64,000 bases of DNA, from contig JAHBXF010000001.1 of the NCBI GenBank assembly GCA_019636615.1, positions 310,001-374,000 on the forward strand, given 5' to 3'. Origin of the DNA: Phycisphaeraceae bacterium (lineage in GTDB: Bacteria > Planctomycetota > Phycisphaerae > Phycisphaerales > UBA1924). The translations under genes were made by a program, and so were the position numbers. Shown piece by piece: positions 38,228-46,840 of the stretch. The notes under the pieces were generated by a model. That model searched no databases. It saw only the letters and a program-made list of their open reading frames with translations, and was not told where the DNA came from. Positions within the stretch are counted from its first letter, which is position 1, and each line of letters opens with the position of its first letter.

Positions 38228-40524
38228 CGCGGCCGCTCCTTCAGCGCCGAGAGTTTCAGACGCGGGCGGGCCGCGACCTTCTGATCGGTGCCGAAGAGCA
38301 CCGCGCCCTGCATGGACGCCGCGACCGCACAGCCCACCAATCCGTCGAGCCAGTGGTTGTCGAGCCCATCGACGCGCAGCTTCCACTCGTCGACCGTGCG
38401 GCCGCGTCCCTCGGTGCGAACGCGGTACTCGCTGGTCAGGTGCTCCGCCAGCAGCCGGTGATGCTCGGGCCGCTGCCCGAAGAGCGACAGACCGCCGGGA
38501 TCGCCCATCGGCACGCTCAGCCGGGCATGCACGAACGACTTCCAGAAGTTCGTGTCAAAGAGCACGTGCCGCACAGCCCGCTTTCCGGTAACGACCGGCA
38601 CGCGCCAGTTCAGACCGATGCGTTCACCGCGCTTGCGCTTGTAGTCGCTGAACGGCATGCTGCTCGCCCCGACATACCGACCGTGGCTCGGCGTGAGCAC
38701 GCTGGCGTGCGGGCTCTGGCGGCAGAACTGGTACACCACATCGGTGGAGGAGCCCCAGTTGGCGTCGATCAGGCAGCGGTCAATCCGGACCATCGCACCG
38801 TCATCGCGCCGCCACTCGCGGCCGACCGTCCCCTCGATCAGCCGCTCCAGCCCGCCGTAGATCGCGCCCTCCACACCCGCGCGAGGGGAAGCGGAGCCGA
38901 GCGTGCGTTTGAGGTCGCGGAGCGTGAAGTGTGCCCCAGGAGGGGTCTTCTGATCCGGCTCCGTGCCATACTCGATGACGGAGCCGGTGAAGTCGTCTTC
39001 CCACGCCGCGACGACGTAGAACAGGGCCTTGCCCTGCACATCCACAAACATCGTCAGGTGAGAACAACCCAGGGGCACCAGGCCCCGGGCATGCCCGTTG
39101 ACCCGCGCTGTGATCTGGTCGGCGCTGAGCAGGTCGTCTGCGACCTCGATCTCGGGCAGCGGCTCGTTCTGGTACTCGGCAAAGAACGCGGCCTCATTCT
39201 GCAGACGCAGGTTCATCGCGTGCTGCACGGCCGACAGCTCGTCGTGATTGAATCGCTCGGGCCAGGCAATCGCCGCGCCGGCATCCATCTCCGCCCGGTT
39301 GGCCTTGTAGAGCGCAGTCGCCTCCGCTCCGCCCCGATCGGCCTTGAGCCCCTCGGCACGCAGCCTGGCGTACTCGGCCCACAGGCGGTCGGCCGTGGGG
39401 AACGAGTACACCATCTTCGTCCGTTCGCCCTGCCACTGCGGGTGCTTGTCCCGGTCGAGGATGCGATCGGCCAGGTCGTCCGGGCGGACCACCGTCAGCG
39501 TCATGAGCCCGGCGATCTTCCTGCCCGGGCCCGCCAAGCCCAGGATCGCGCCGGCGAGGATGCGCTCCCGGTTCGCGCATTGCGATGGGGAGCGGGCGCT
39601 TTCGTCGGTCTGCGGGTCATCGATGAGCACGAGCGAGGGCCGGACGCTCACGCCGTCGACCCGCTTGTGCTTCATTCCGCGGATGCGACCCGTGATCCCG
39701 GCGACACGGATGATGGCGCCCGATGCCACCGAACCAGCAATAGTCGGGAGGATGATCTCCCTTGCCGTCCAGCCGATGTGCGTCTGCCGGCCCTGGTAGA
39801 GCTGCCCCGAAGCCCGCTGGTGGATGCCCTCCAGGGACCGGATCGGGTGGCAGACCTCGGGGAAGTCAGACCCGAGGATCTCGCTGTTCTCCAGCTCCGC
39901 CTTGATCGAATCGAGCATCCCCGCGGCGTGCTCCTCATCGGAGCCGATGAGCGCGACGAACTCGCGGTGCCCGTAGAGCAGCGCCCAGAGGCAGGCGACC
40001 TCACACAAACTGGTCTTGCCGCTGCCGCGCGGCATGGCCATCGCGAAGAGCCCGCCTTCGAGCACCGCCAGTTCAATCTTCGCGATGACCTTCAGGTGGT
40101 CGTCGGACCACTTCAGGTGGAACGTCTGCCCGAAGTACGTCTCGCAGAAGTACCGAAAGTCCTTCGCGGCCCGTGCCCTCCGAGCGGGGTCGGCGATCGC
40201 AGGCAGATCGCCGATGTCGCGCCCCGAGAGCGAGAGCATCGCGTTGCGGAGCCGAGCCCGCTCCTTCATCGCCTCGTAGCCGGTGAGCCCCTCCGGCTGA
40301 CGGGCCGCGTCGGCGAGCGTCTCGTGCCGCGTCGTCACCAGCCAGGCTACGTAGCGGAACAGATCGACCCTGCCCGCGTCGCCTTCGGCGGCGACACGGA
40401 ACCCCGCGCGCGTGCGGTGACGATGCAGCTGCCGCTCGCTGATCACCTCGCCCAGCGGCGTGCTGTTGAGGAGCCGCGCGAGCTCCCCCGGCTTGAGTTG
40501 GCGTGGGTCAATCGCCACCACCAC
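38224..40524 (-). CDS. Phage terminase large subunit
   Basis: 766 residues from GTG 40524. Residues about 1-70 are a helical domain (LKPGELARLLNSTPLG ... DLFRYVAWLV) resembling the small subunit encoded upstream. Then the ATPase: Walker A MPRGSGKTS near 162-170, Walker B SLVLIDDPQTDES near 298-306. The C-terminal nuclease region has DANWGSSTDVVYQF, where Asp starts the metal-site strand. The protein packages DNA into proheads. It overlaps the upstream gene by 17 bases and the downstream zinc-ribbon gene by four. Assigned to the GpA-like terminase group by the C-terminal motifs. Confidence 0.88.
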   Translation of the reverse strand: MVVAIDPRQLKPGELARLLNSTPLGEVISERQLHRHRTRAGFRVAAEGDAGRVDLFRYVAWLVTTRHETLADAARQPEGLTGYEAMKERARLRNAMLSLSGRDIGDLPAIADPARRARAAKDFRYFCETYFGQTFHLKWSDDHLKVIAKIELAVLEGGLFAMAMPRGSGKTSLCEVACLWALLYGHREFVALIGSDEEHAAGMLDSIKAELENSEILGSDFPEVCHPIRSLEGIHQRASGQLYQGRQTHIGWTAREIILPTIAGSVASGAIIRVAGITGRIRGMKHKRVDGVSVRPSLVLIDDPQTDESARSPSQCANRERILAGAILGLAGPGRKIAGLMTLTVVRPDDLADRILDRDKHPQWQGERTKMVYSFPTADRLWAEYARLRAEGLKADRGGAEATALYKANRAEMDAGAAIAWPERFNHDELSAVQHAMNLRLQNEAAFFAEYQNEPLPEIEVADDLLSADQITARVNGHARGLVPLGCSHLTMFVDVQGKALFYVVAAWEDDFTGSVIEYGTEPDQKTPPGAHFTLRDLKRTLGSASPRAGVEGAIYGGLERLIEGTVGREWRRDDGAMVRIDRCLIDANWGSSTDVVYQFCRQSPHASVLTPSHGRYVGASSMPFSDYKRKRGERIGLNWRVPVVTGKRAVRHVLFDTNFWKSFVHARLSVPMGDPGGLSLFGQRPEHHRLLAEHLTSEYRVRTEGRGRTVDEWKLRVDGLDNHWLDGLVGCAVAASMQGAVLFGTDQKVAARPRLKLSALKERPR

Positions 40525-40789
40525 CCCCTCGACCCTCGGCCTGCGCGTTCATCTCCCGCACCAGCCACGCGGCGTAGTGCACGAGGTTGATCGTGCCGTT
40601 CGCGTTCGTCGGGGCGCCCGCGTCGAGGTCCGCGCGAAGCATCTCCTCCGTCACGGCCTTCCCGCCAAGACGCGTGAGCACCCGCGCGGCATCGGTCACC
40701 GGCAGCGCGGCGGGGTTCAGCCGGGACATCCCCTGCCCGACGGCATGTGCGGCATGGGGCTCGGGACTAGGCGCGTGTTCGGGAGTCAT
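40508..40789 (-). CDS. Terminase small subunit-like DNA-binding protein
   Basis: 93 residues from ATG 40789, with GGGAGG eight bases upstream. The core LPVTDAARVLTRLGGKAVTE and GTINLVHYAAWLVREMN is a helix-turn-helix-like domain, followed by a short Gly tail. It matches the terminase large subunit N-terminal domain (DLFRYVAWLV), which supports a role in recognising the packaging site. It overlaps the large-subunit start by 17 bases. Confidence 0.65.
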   Translation of the reverse strand: MTPEHAPSPEPHAAHAVGQGMSRLNPAALPVTDAARVLTRLGGKAVTEEMLRADLDAGAPTNANGTINLVHYAAWLVREMNAQAEGRGGGGGD

Positions 40790-40947
40790 CGCGGACCTCC
40801 CGCGCAGAGTTGCCCACATGCGGCGCGACCTCGCCCACATGTCGCCGAATGACGGCGAAACCGCTGCGGTTTGCCTTGCCTCGTGGCGGATGTCATGGCT
40901 TCATGTGTCACAACGCGGGGCGGAAACCCGCGACGGAGACCACGACG

Positions 40948-41268
40948 ATGAACGACCCGCAGAAAAGCAAGAAGAACGCCAGGCCAAGCCTCGACGGGAT
41001 CAGCAAGCGGAAGGCGCTCGACGCCGAGATGGAATGGGCCAAGGTCGAGTTGCTGCTCGAAACGCTCGACACCCGCAAGAGCGACAGCCTCGACTTCCAC
41101 GAGATCCCGGTGTGGTCGATCCGCGACCTGGTCCGCCACGCCTTCGAGGCCGGGTACCACGAGGGCCTGCACACCGGGTACCGCCAAGGCCGGAGCGACG
41201 CGGCACAAGAGGCCGCCCGCGAGGAGGCCCCGACAAGCCCGCGAAATCCTGAACTGCCCGCCCCCTGA
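40948..41268 (+). CDS. Small hypothetical protein of the + strand cassette
   Basis: 106 residues from ATG 40948, with GGAG upstream. It is helical and charged, with FEAGYHEGLHTGYRQGRSDA, a Gly/His/Tyr-spaced helix. Not recognised. It is the first gene of the + strand block and is followed by a strong terminator that starts inside its own stop codon. Confidence 0.6.
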   Translation: MNDPQKSKKNARPSLDGISKRKALDAEMEWAKVELLLETLDTRKSDSLDFHEIPVWSIRDLVRHAFEAGYHEGLHTGYRQGRSDAAQEAAREEAPTSPRNPELPAP

Positions 41269-41297
41269 AGCCCGCGAAACGCGGGCTTCGCTGTTTA
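41267..41297 (+). terminator. Rho-independent-like terminator
   Basis: GAAGCCCGCG and CGCGGGCTTC form a perfect 10-base stem (41267-41276 and 41280-41289) around an AAA loop, followed by GCTGTTT. The U tract is short but the stem is strong. Confidence 0.65.
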
Positions 41298-41328
41298 CCA
41301 GAGCACCCCATCGCATAGGAGCACATAG

Positions 41329-41598
41329 ATGAACGCACGCAAGCACAACCTGAAGCCGGCTTCCCCGCAACCCACCGCCGCCGAGATGTACACCTCCCGG
41401 CGCAACGACATCGCACGCCTGCTGGACGTCCTCCAGATGGAACTGGACAAGCACGCCGACCGCGCCAAGGCCGACGCGCGGAACTGGGGGCTGACGGGCG
41501 ACCTCGGGAAGGTCCGCGAAGACCTGATCAACCTGGTCGGGTTCATGAGCGGGATGGACCCCGAGCAGGTCATCGAGTTCCTGAACGACGCCGAGTGA
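41329..41598 (+). CDS. Small phage helical protein
   Basis: 89 residues, MNARKHNLKPASPQPT, then a long helix region RNDIARLLDVLQMELDKHADRA and EDLINLVGFMSGMDPEQVI. A good ribosome site (AGGAG at 41319-41323) precedes the ATG. No homologous family is recognised; the fold resembles small phage regulators that pair helices. Confidence 0.65.
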   Translation: MNARKHNLKPASPQPTAAEMYTSRRNDIARLLDVLQMELDKHADRAKADARNWGLTGDLGKVREDLINLVGFMSGMDPEQVIEFLNDAE

Positions 41599-41613
41599 AC
41601 AAGGAGCACACCC

Positions 41614-41898
41614 ATGAACTTCAAGCGCATCGTGATCGAGGGGGCCGACGAGAGCGTGAAGATCTCCCGCACCGACGCGGGAGCGCAGGTCAGCGTCGAA
41701 CGCTTCACCCGCCGCGACGGAGTGCACGACCACATCATCGCCGAGTTCGGCCGCGATGAGCCGCGCGAGGAGCGCTACGCGAAGGCCCTGGAGGTCGCGA
41801 AGTTCGTGTACGGCGAAGACCGCCAAGGCCGGGCCGCCGCCACCAACTCGATGGTCCACGACGTGCTCAACGAGATCGAGCGCGTCGCGGGCTGCTGA
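41614..41898 (+). CDS. Small phage protein, function unknown
   Basis: 94 residues with AAGGAG upstream. Strands (FKRIVIEGADESVKISRT, VSVERFTRRDGVHDHIIAEF) are followed by helices. There are no catalytic motifs. It is 15 bases after the previous gene, so the two are cotranscribed. Confidence 0.65.
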   Translation: MNFKRIVIEGADESVKISRTDAGAQVSVERFTRRDGVHDHIIAEFGRDEPREERYAKALEVAKFVYGEDRQGRAAATNSMVHDVLNEIERVAGC

Positions 41899-41941
41899 TC
41901 CGAACCACGCGGCGTCGCGGGGAACCGCGACCGCCACGCTT

Positions 41942-41964
41942 CCCCGCCGCAGCGTGCGGCGGGG
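41942..41964 (+). promoter_or_regulatory. Perfect hairpin between cassette genes
   Basis: CCCCGCCGCA and TGCGGCGGGG (41942-41951 and 41955-41964) pair exactly around GCG. TT follows, without a U run. It could attenuate or partly terminate before the HARE-HTH gene. Confidence 0.5.
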
Positions 41965-41991
41965 TTCCCAACCACCGTTCTGGAGATGACA

Positions 41992-42450
41992 ATGAGTACG
42001 AAGACCAAGAAGAGCCCGAAGACCCGCACGCCCGCCAAGTCCAAGAGCGCCGCCCGCGCCGATGGGGCGGCCAAGACCGAACGCCTCCGCAAGGCAGCGC
42101 TCGCCGAGATCAAGGACCGCTTGGACGGGAAGCCCGCCGAGCCCGCCAAGGGCAAGGGTGAGAAGGCCGCGAAGACGCCCAAGTCGCCGAAGGCTCCGAA
42201 GCCCGTCAAGCCCAAGCGGGTCAGCGCCCTCGACGCGGCGGCCCAGGTGCTCGCCGCCAGCGAGGTGCCGATGCGGGCCAAGGAGATGATCGCCGCGATG
42301 GAGGCCAAGGGCCTCTGGAAGAGCCCGGGCGGGAAGACGCCGGAGGCCACGCTCTACGCCGCCATCATCCGCGAGATCGCCGCCAAGGGCAGCGCCGCAC
42401 GCTTCAAGAAGCACGAGCGCGGCGTGTTTGTGGCGGGGAAGGGGGCCTGA
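41992..42450 (+). CDS. HARE-HTH domain protein with basic low-complexity N-terminus
   Basis: 152 residues from ATG 41992, chosen because GGAG at 41982-41985 fits it; ATG 41986 is too near. Residues 1-75 are a Lys/Ala/Pro-rich nucleic-acid-binding-like tail ([19 protein letters not shown]). Residues about 76-150 match the HARE-HTH winged helix: [68 protein letters not shown] links DNA to chromatin and restriction proteins in many systems. In phages its role is unproven; DNA binding is likely. Confidence 0.8.
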   Translation: MSTKTKKSPKTRTPAKSKSAARADGAAKTERLRKAALAEIKDRLDGKPAEPAKGKGEKAAKTPKSPKAPKPVKPKRVSALDAAAQVLAASEVPMRAKEMIAAMEAKGLWKSPGGKTPEATLYAAIIREIAAKGSAARFKKHERGVFVAGKGA

Positions 42451-42453
42451 GCC

Positions 42454-42720
42454 ATGACCGCGACGCCCGCACCCGACCGCGAAGCGCAACTCGAGGCCGT
42501 GCTCCAGGCCGCGCTCTACCTGCTCGGCGCACGCCAAGACCAGATGCTCACCATCGAGGAGTGGACGGATCTCGCGCGCGCGGTCGCCGCCTGCCAGGAG
42601 CGCAAGACCGCCGACTACCTGACCGAGCACGACCTCGAAGACATCGCCGAGCGCTACGCCCTTGAGTGGGACGAAGCGACCGACGGCCCGCTCCCCCCCG
42701 CCCCGAACCTCGACGAGTGA
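42454..42720 (+). CDS. Small acidic phage protein
   Basis: 88 residues, MTATPAPDREAQLEAVLQ. It is helical (AALYLLGARQDQMLTIEEWT) and acidic. It begins three bases after the HARE-HTH stop and is translationally coupled with it. An acidic protein beside a basic DNA-binding one may regulate it, which is speculation. Confidence 0.6.
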   Translation: MTATPAPDREAQLEAVLQAALYLLGARQDQMLTIEEWTDLARAVAACQERKTADYLTEHDLEDIAERYALEWDEATDGPLPPAPNLDE

Positions 42721-42728
42721 GGCGAGCA

Positions 42729-44159
42729 TCACGCCCCGCTCCCAGCCGCGACGCTCGTCGCGGCTTTCTCTTCGGCCACAGCGTTTGAGCCAATCCGCTC
42801 CGCCTTGCGGCCCGTGAACTTCTCCCATCGCTGCACGATGACATCGCAGTAGAGCGGGTCGAGTTCCATCAGGTACGCCCGCCGCCCGGTCATCTCAGCG
42901 CCGATGAGCGTGCTGCCGCTCCCGCCGAACAGGTCGAGCACGTTCTCCCCAGGCCGCGACGAGTACTCGATGGCCCGCCGCGCCAGTTCAACGGGCTTCT
43001 CCGTCAGGTGGACCATGCTCTGCGGGTTCACCTTCTTGATGCTCCATGTGTCCGGCACGTTGTTCGGCCCGAAGAAGCGGTGCGCCGCGCCCTCTTTCCA
43101 GCCGTAGAAGCACCACTCGTGGTTGCCCATGAAGTCCTTGCGCGTCAGGACCGGGTGCTCCTTGACCCAGATCACCGCCTGGCTGAAGTACAACTCCATC
43201 GCCTTGAGCACGGGCGGGTAGTTGGCGCAGTTCGCGTAGCCGCCCCAGATGTAGAACCCGCCGCCGGGGATCAGCACGCGGGCGATGTTCCCGAACCACG
43301 CCGCGAGCAGGCGGTCGAACTCCTGGTCCGACACGAAGTCGTTGGCCAGGGGGCGGTCTTTGGCCCGGAGTTTCTTGTGTGTGGGCTTGGACTTCTCCGG
43401 GTAGCGGTGCAGGTCCGCCGACTGCTGGTCGCCGGCGCTCGCGTCCTTCCGCTGCGCCATCGTGAACGAGGAGAGCCCGGCCGCGATGGCGTTGTTGCTC
43501 CGCGGCTCGACCTTCACGTTGTACGGCGGATCGGTGTTGACGAGGTGGATCGCCTGGCCGTCCAGCAGACGATCCAGGTCCTCGGGCTTCGATGAGTCGC
43601 CGCACATGAGGCGGTGGTTGCCCATCACCCAGATGTCGCCGGGCACCGTCGTCGCCGCGTCCGGCGGCGCGGGCACATCGTCGGGGTCCGTCATCCCTTC
43701 GGTGCCGGCGGGAGCCATGATCGCCGCGAGGTCCTCGGCGCTGAAGCCCAGCACCGCCAGATCGAAGTCGACGCCCTTGAGGTCCGACAGTTCGATGGGG
43801 AGGAGTTCCATGTCCCACGAGGTCAGGGACGCGACCTTGTTGTCGGCGATGCGCAGCGCTTTGACCTGCTCCGGCGTGAGGTCGTCGGCGCGGATCGTCG
43901 GCACCTCCTTCAGCCCGAGCGTCCGCGCGGCGCGGAGCCGGGTGTGGCCGGCGATGATGATGCCGTCGCCGTCGATCAGGATCGGAATCTTGAAGCCGAA
44001 AGCCTGGATCGACTTGGCAACCGCATCGATGGCGGCGTCGCTGATGGTGCGGGGGTTGCGGTCGTACTCCTTGACCGCGTCGATGGGGAGCATCTCGATG
44101 TTCACGGCGATCTCCGTCGAGGCGCGCGGCGGCATGCGCCGGCGCGGGGGCGTCGTCAT
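42729..44159 (-). CDS. ParB-like/N6-adenine DNA methyltransferase fusion
   Basis: About 476 residues with ATG 44159 (GTG 44171 is also possible). Residues 20-110 are a ParB/Srx-like domain (IEMLPIDAVKEYDRNPRTI, GIIIAGHTRLRAARTLG). From about 165 the methylase follows: DPPYNVKVEP near 209 with the catalytic DPPY, FYIWGGYANC, EWCFYGWKEGAAHRF, and the SAM-binding block NVLDLFGGSGSTLIGAEM near 420. DPPY before FGGSG marks the beta class. Typical phage enzymes of this kind protect DNA or regulate. It is convergent to the + strand cassette. Confidence 0.87.
   Translation of the reverse strand: MTTPPRRRMPPRASTEIAVNIEMLPIDAVKEYDRNPRTISDAAIDAVAKSIQAFGFKIPILIDGDGIIIAGHTRLRAARTLGLKEVPTIRADDLTPEQVKALRIADNKVASLTSWDMELLPIELSDLKGVDFDLAVLGFSAEDLAAIMAPAGTEGMTDPDDVPAPPDAATTVPGDIWVMGNHRLMCGDSSKPEDLDRLLDGQAIHLVNTDPPYNVKVEPRSNNAIAAGLSSFTMAQRKDASAGDQQSADLHRYPEKSKPTHKKLRAKDRPLANDFVSDQEFDRLLAAWFGNIARVLIPGGGFYIWGGYANCANYPPVLKAMELYFSQAVIWVKEHPVLTRKDFMGNHEWCFYGWKEGAAHRFFGPNNVPDTWSIKKVNPQSMVHLTEKPVELARRAIEYSSRPGENVLDLFGGSGSTLIGAEMTGRRAYLMELDPLYCDVIVQRWEKFTGRKAERIGSNAVAEEKAATSVAAGSGA
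42744..42770 (+). terminator. Terminator of the + strand cassette, inside the methylase 3' end
   Basis: AGCCGCGAC (42744-42752) and GTCGCGGCT (42757-42765) pair exactly, followed by TTTCTCTT. It lies 23 bases after the last + strand stop and overlaps the 3' end of the - strand methylase gene. Confidence 0.55.
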
Positions 44160-44665
44160 GGCCCGCGGCACACGCCGACGGGTCCGGGGATCGCTTGCTC
44201 GATGGATCGCTCGGGCGGCGGGCCCGTCCGGGGCGGCTCATCCGCCCGATTCCCCACCGCTACGGGCCACGCCCGTTGGCCACGGGTTTGCCCACGTTGG
44301 CCCACGTCGCGTTCCTGGCGGCGGGGCGTACCAACCCCGCCACCCGCCCGTCCCCCGCTCGGACGGGCGAAACAAACTCTGTCGCCAAGCGCGGCTGTTC
44401 CCGCGGGCCAAGCCTCGCAACCTGGCCCGGGAAGTACCTAACGCCATCCGCCTCCCCGCCGTTCGGCTTCGGGCTGTTGGGCTGGCGGTAGGCGCGGCCT
44501 GGCACGCGACCTGCATGGGCGCGGCGGATCGGGAGGGGGGAAGTACATGATGAAAGAGAGAGATCTTTCAATCTTTCAATACCTCCCTTCCGCCCGTGCG
44601 CGTGCCCACGCGTGCGCGTATCGCCTACGCGCGCGGTGACTAGTTGAAAGATTGAAAGATCCGGT
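44160..44665. other. Non-coding gap between primase and methylase genes
   Basis: About 500 bases with no credible frame. It carries an inverted array of ATCTTTCA units at 44562-44661, just beyond the 3' end of the primase gene. The rest is a GC-rich run with repeated GTTGGCCCACG words. Confidence 0.55.
44562..44661. repeat. Inverted array of ATCTTTCA units
   Basis: The left arm GATCTTTCAATCTTTCAA (44562-44579) and the right arm TTGAAAGATTGAAAGATC (44644-44661) are exact reverse complements. Each arm is two tandem ATCTTTCA units; a related TGAAAGA word lies at 44551. The 64-base centre has alternating purine-pyrimidine runs (GTGCGCGTGCC, CGCGTGCGCGTA). This could be a replication origin, a protein-binding array, or a large hairpin. 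Confidence 0.8.
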
Positions 44666-46840
44666 TCAGGCAAGGGCATACACCACCTTCGGCCGCGTCG
44701 AGGAGGATTCCTCTTCCTGCCGCAACTGCTGTGTCTCCAGCAGGTTGTCGATGACTTCCTGCCGCTCCCGCTGGGTCAGCCACTGCGTCTTGCGGCAGAG
44801 TTCACTGCGGGAGATCTTTCCACCCGCCTTGCGCACCACCCGCACGACGCGCTTCTGCCGGGCGTCGAACACGCCGTCGGCGACCCACTCGTGGGCGATG
44901 TAGAGCATGCGGCGGGTGAGGTACGACGACAGGTCGCAGGCCCAGCGGGCGGCGTCGGCGTCGATCACGGGCTTCTCGGCGTTCGCGGAGCACGCGTAGA
45001 TCAGCGCGAGGCGGCACGCCTTCTCCTCGGCGCGGGCCCACAGCGACCGCCCCGTCTCGTCGGGCTTGCCCAGTTCGGCATCCACCGTTGAGGCAAGCGC
45101 ATCGAACACCTCGCCCGCCTGCGGCGTGGTCTCGACCACGATCGGCTTAGGGTGCTCCTTGAAGAGGTTGCCCCCGGGCTGCTGCGCTCCCCACCATTCC
45201 GCCGCCTGCTTCAGCGGTTCGGGAACACTCAACGCCGTGGCCCGCTGCCGCGCCGGCGTCTCGGCCGATTCGAATACGAGCAGGCGGGCAATGAACCCGT
45301 CGCTGAGGCTGTCGGCGGTGAGGGACTCGAAGAAGTGCTCGGGTACAGTCGTGCCGTAGACGCTGACACACGGCTGATCGACGACCTTGTTCCGCTTCTT
45401 GTCGGCGTAGGCCTTGCCCCGGAAGACTGTGTCGGCGCTGCTGTAGAGCTTCATCAGCGCCGTCAGCACGTTGAACAGATGCGGTGCCTTCTTCGGGTCG
45501 CCGATGGTGCGCAGGAAGCGGCCGAACTCGTCGATCTGGAACAAGACGGCCGGCTCGGCCTCCACAGCGGTCACCAGCCCGGCGTCCGACGCCAGGTCCT
45601 CGTTGCCCTCGTGCTCGACCAGGTCGGCGGCAAAAAGGATGTTCTTGTTGACCTTGCGGGCATTGTCCTTGCCAGCGCCGGAAGGTGCGACGCCGACGCA
45701 GTAGACGTTCGTGCGGTTGCCGCGCTCATCGCGGACCTTGCGGGCCGCGAGCACGGCCTGGAGGCAGATAGCCGCCGCGAGGGCGAGCACGGGCTGCGGG
45801 CGCGTCGCCGTGGCCAGGTTGAACGCCATCACCTGCTCGATGAATCCCGGCACGCGGAGCAGGTGGTCGGGGAACGGACCCGGATCCGGCGGACGCTCCG
45901 AGCGGGGCCGTTCGGCCGGGCCGTGCCGCCGCTCGGGGTTGAACTCGGACAGGTCAACGTCGCTGGCTTCAGCGGGCCTGGCATCGCGGAGCCACCCGTG
46001 CGGACGGTCGTGCGGCTTGCTGGCGGCGTCGGTCACCTTGTGCCGCAACTCTCTCTCAGACCACGGCGGCTCGCACCGCGGGTTGTACCGGTCCCACAGC
46101 ATCGAGAACGCCGCCTCCGGGTCGAGGCCGAACCCGTGCACCATCGCCGTCGCGGCCGCGTACGTCTGGCTGTGCCCGCCCGAGCCGGAGATCGCCGGAG
46201 GAATGCGGTCGAGATACGCCGCAGCACGCCGCAGCACGGCGTCGCCCGCTTGGAACGGCGGCGCTCCGAGCGCCCCTGGCTGTGAATGTGGACGTTCCTT
46301 GCGCCCGTGCCGGGCCTCGGTCACGGCCTCGGCCAGCGCCGCAACAGCGGCGGCGAGTTCCCCGGCGTCCACGACGGCGGGTTCGCCGTCGAGCGGGTCG
46401 TACGGCTCCCCGCTGGGATGGATGCTCGGGCCGACAACTGTCTGAGCGCCGGTGCTCCGCAGCTCGACGATCATCTTCTTGGACACCGGGTCCTGGTGTT
46501 TGCGGGTCTTGATCCCCTCGCAGATGTACCACCAGTGCGACGCGGGCTTGCCCGGCCGTCCGGACATCGCGCCCGTCGGCGGCAGGAACTTGGGCGCGAG
46601 CGCCACCGCTTCCTCGCAGTCGAGGTCGACATCCACGAGCCACCCGCTCGGCTCGCCCAGGAGCACGCCGATGTTGCCGGTGCCGTTGAAGTACGCTGGT
46701 AGGTCGCCCTCCGAAAGGCGCAGGTCCGTCCACCCCTTGAGCACGGGTATCTTCTTCCGCGCCGGCACAGGGATGACCGCGTACCCGCGGGCGAGGTACG
46801 TGCGCGCCGACTCGAGCAGGATGGAGGATCCATCGCTCAT
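44666..46840 (-). CDS. Phage primase-polymerase with DUF3987-like helicase/ATPase
   Basis: 724 residues from ATG 46840; the upstream stop shares one base (TGATG). Residues 1-190 are a bifunctional prim-pol domain: YAVIPVPARKKIPVLKGW, GNIGVLLGEPSGW, and the metal-binding VDVDLD with Asp70 and Asp72. Residues about 200-290 are a primase-C-like helical part. From about 330 to 650 a DUF3987-like ATPase with YCVGVAPSGAGKDNARK (near 383-393) and ILFAADLVEHEGN, FQIDEFGRF (Walker B-like). A winged-helix-like end follows (KISRSELCRKTQWL). It should open and prime phage origins. Confidence 0.88.
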   Translation of the reverse strand: MSDGSSILLESARTYLARGYAVIPVPARKKIPVLKGWTDLRLSEGDLPAYFNGTGNIGVLLGEPSGWLVDVDLDCEEAVALAPKFLPPTGAMSGRPGKPASHWWYICEGIKTRKHQDPVSKKMIVELRSTGAQTVVGPSIHPSGEPYDPLDGEPAVVDAGELAAAVAALAEAVTEARHGRKERPHSQPGALGAPPFQAGDAVLRRAAAYLDRIPPAISGSGGHSQTYAAATAMVHGFGLDPEAAFSMLWDRYNPRCEPPWSERELRHKVTDAASKPHDRPHGWLRDARPAEASDVDLSEFNPERRHGPAERPRSERPPDPGPFPDHLLRVPGFIEQVMAFNLATATRPQPVLALAAAICLQAVLAARKVRDERGNRTNVYCVGVAPSGAGKDNARKVNKNILFAADLVEHEGNEDLASDAGLVTAVEAEPAVLFQIDEFGRFLRTIGDPKKAPHLFNVLTALMKLYSSADTVFRGKAYADKKRNKVVDQPCVSVYGTTVPEHFFESLTADSLSDGFIARLLVFESAETPARQRATALSVPEPLKQAAEWWGAQQPGGNLFKEHPKPIVVETTPQAGEVFDALASTVDAELGKPDETGRSLWARAEEKACRLALIYACSANAEKPVIDADAARWACDLSSYLTRRMLYIAHEWVADGVFDARQKRVVRVVRKAGGKISRSELCRKTQWLTQRERQEVIDNLLETQQLRQEEESSSTRPKVVYALA

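Noticed and set aside
44195..44491. 98-codon + strand frame in the primase-methylase gap
   Set aside because: Composition is Pro/Arg noise, no ribosome site and no recognisable motif.
43462..44550. Long + strand frame opposite the methylase
   Set aside because: It is a GC-rich antisense shadow; the - strand frame has all methylase motifs.
46033..46733. Two Arg/Pro-rich frames opposite or within the prim-pol gene
   Set aside because: They overlap the motif-bearing primase frame and have no features of their own.
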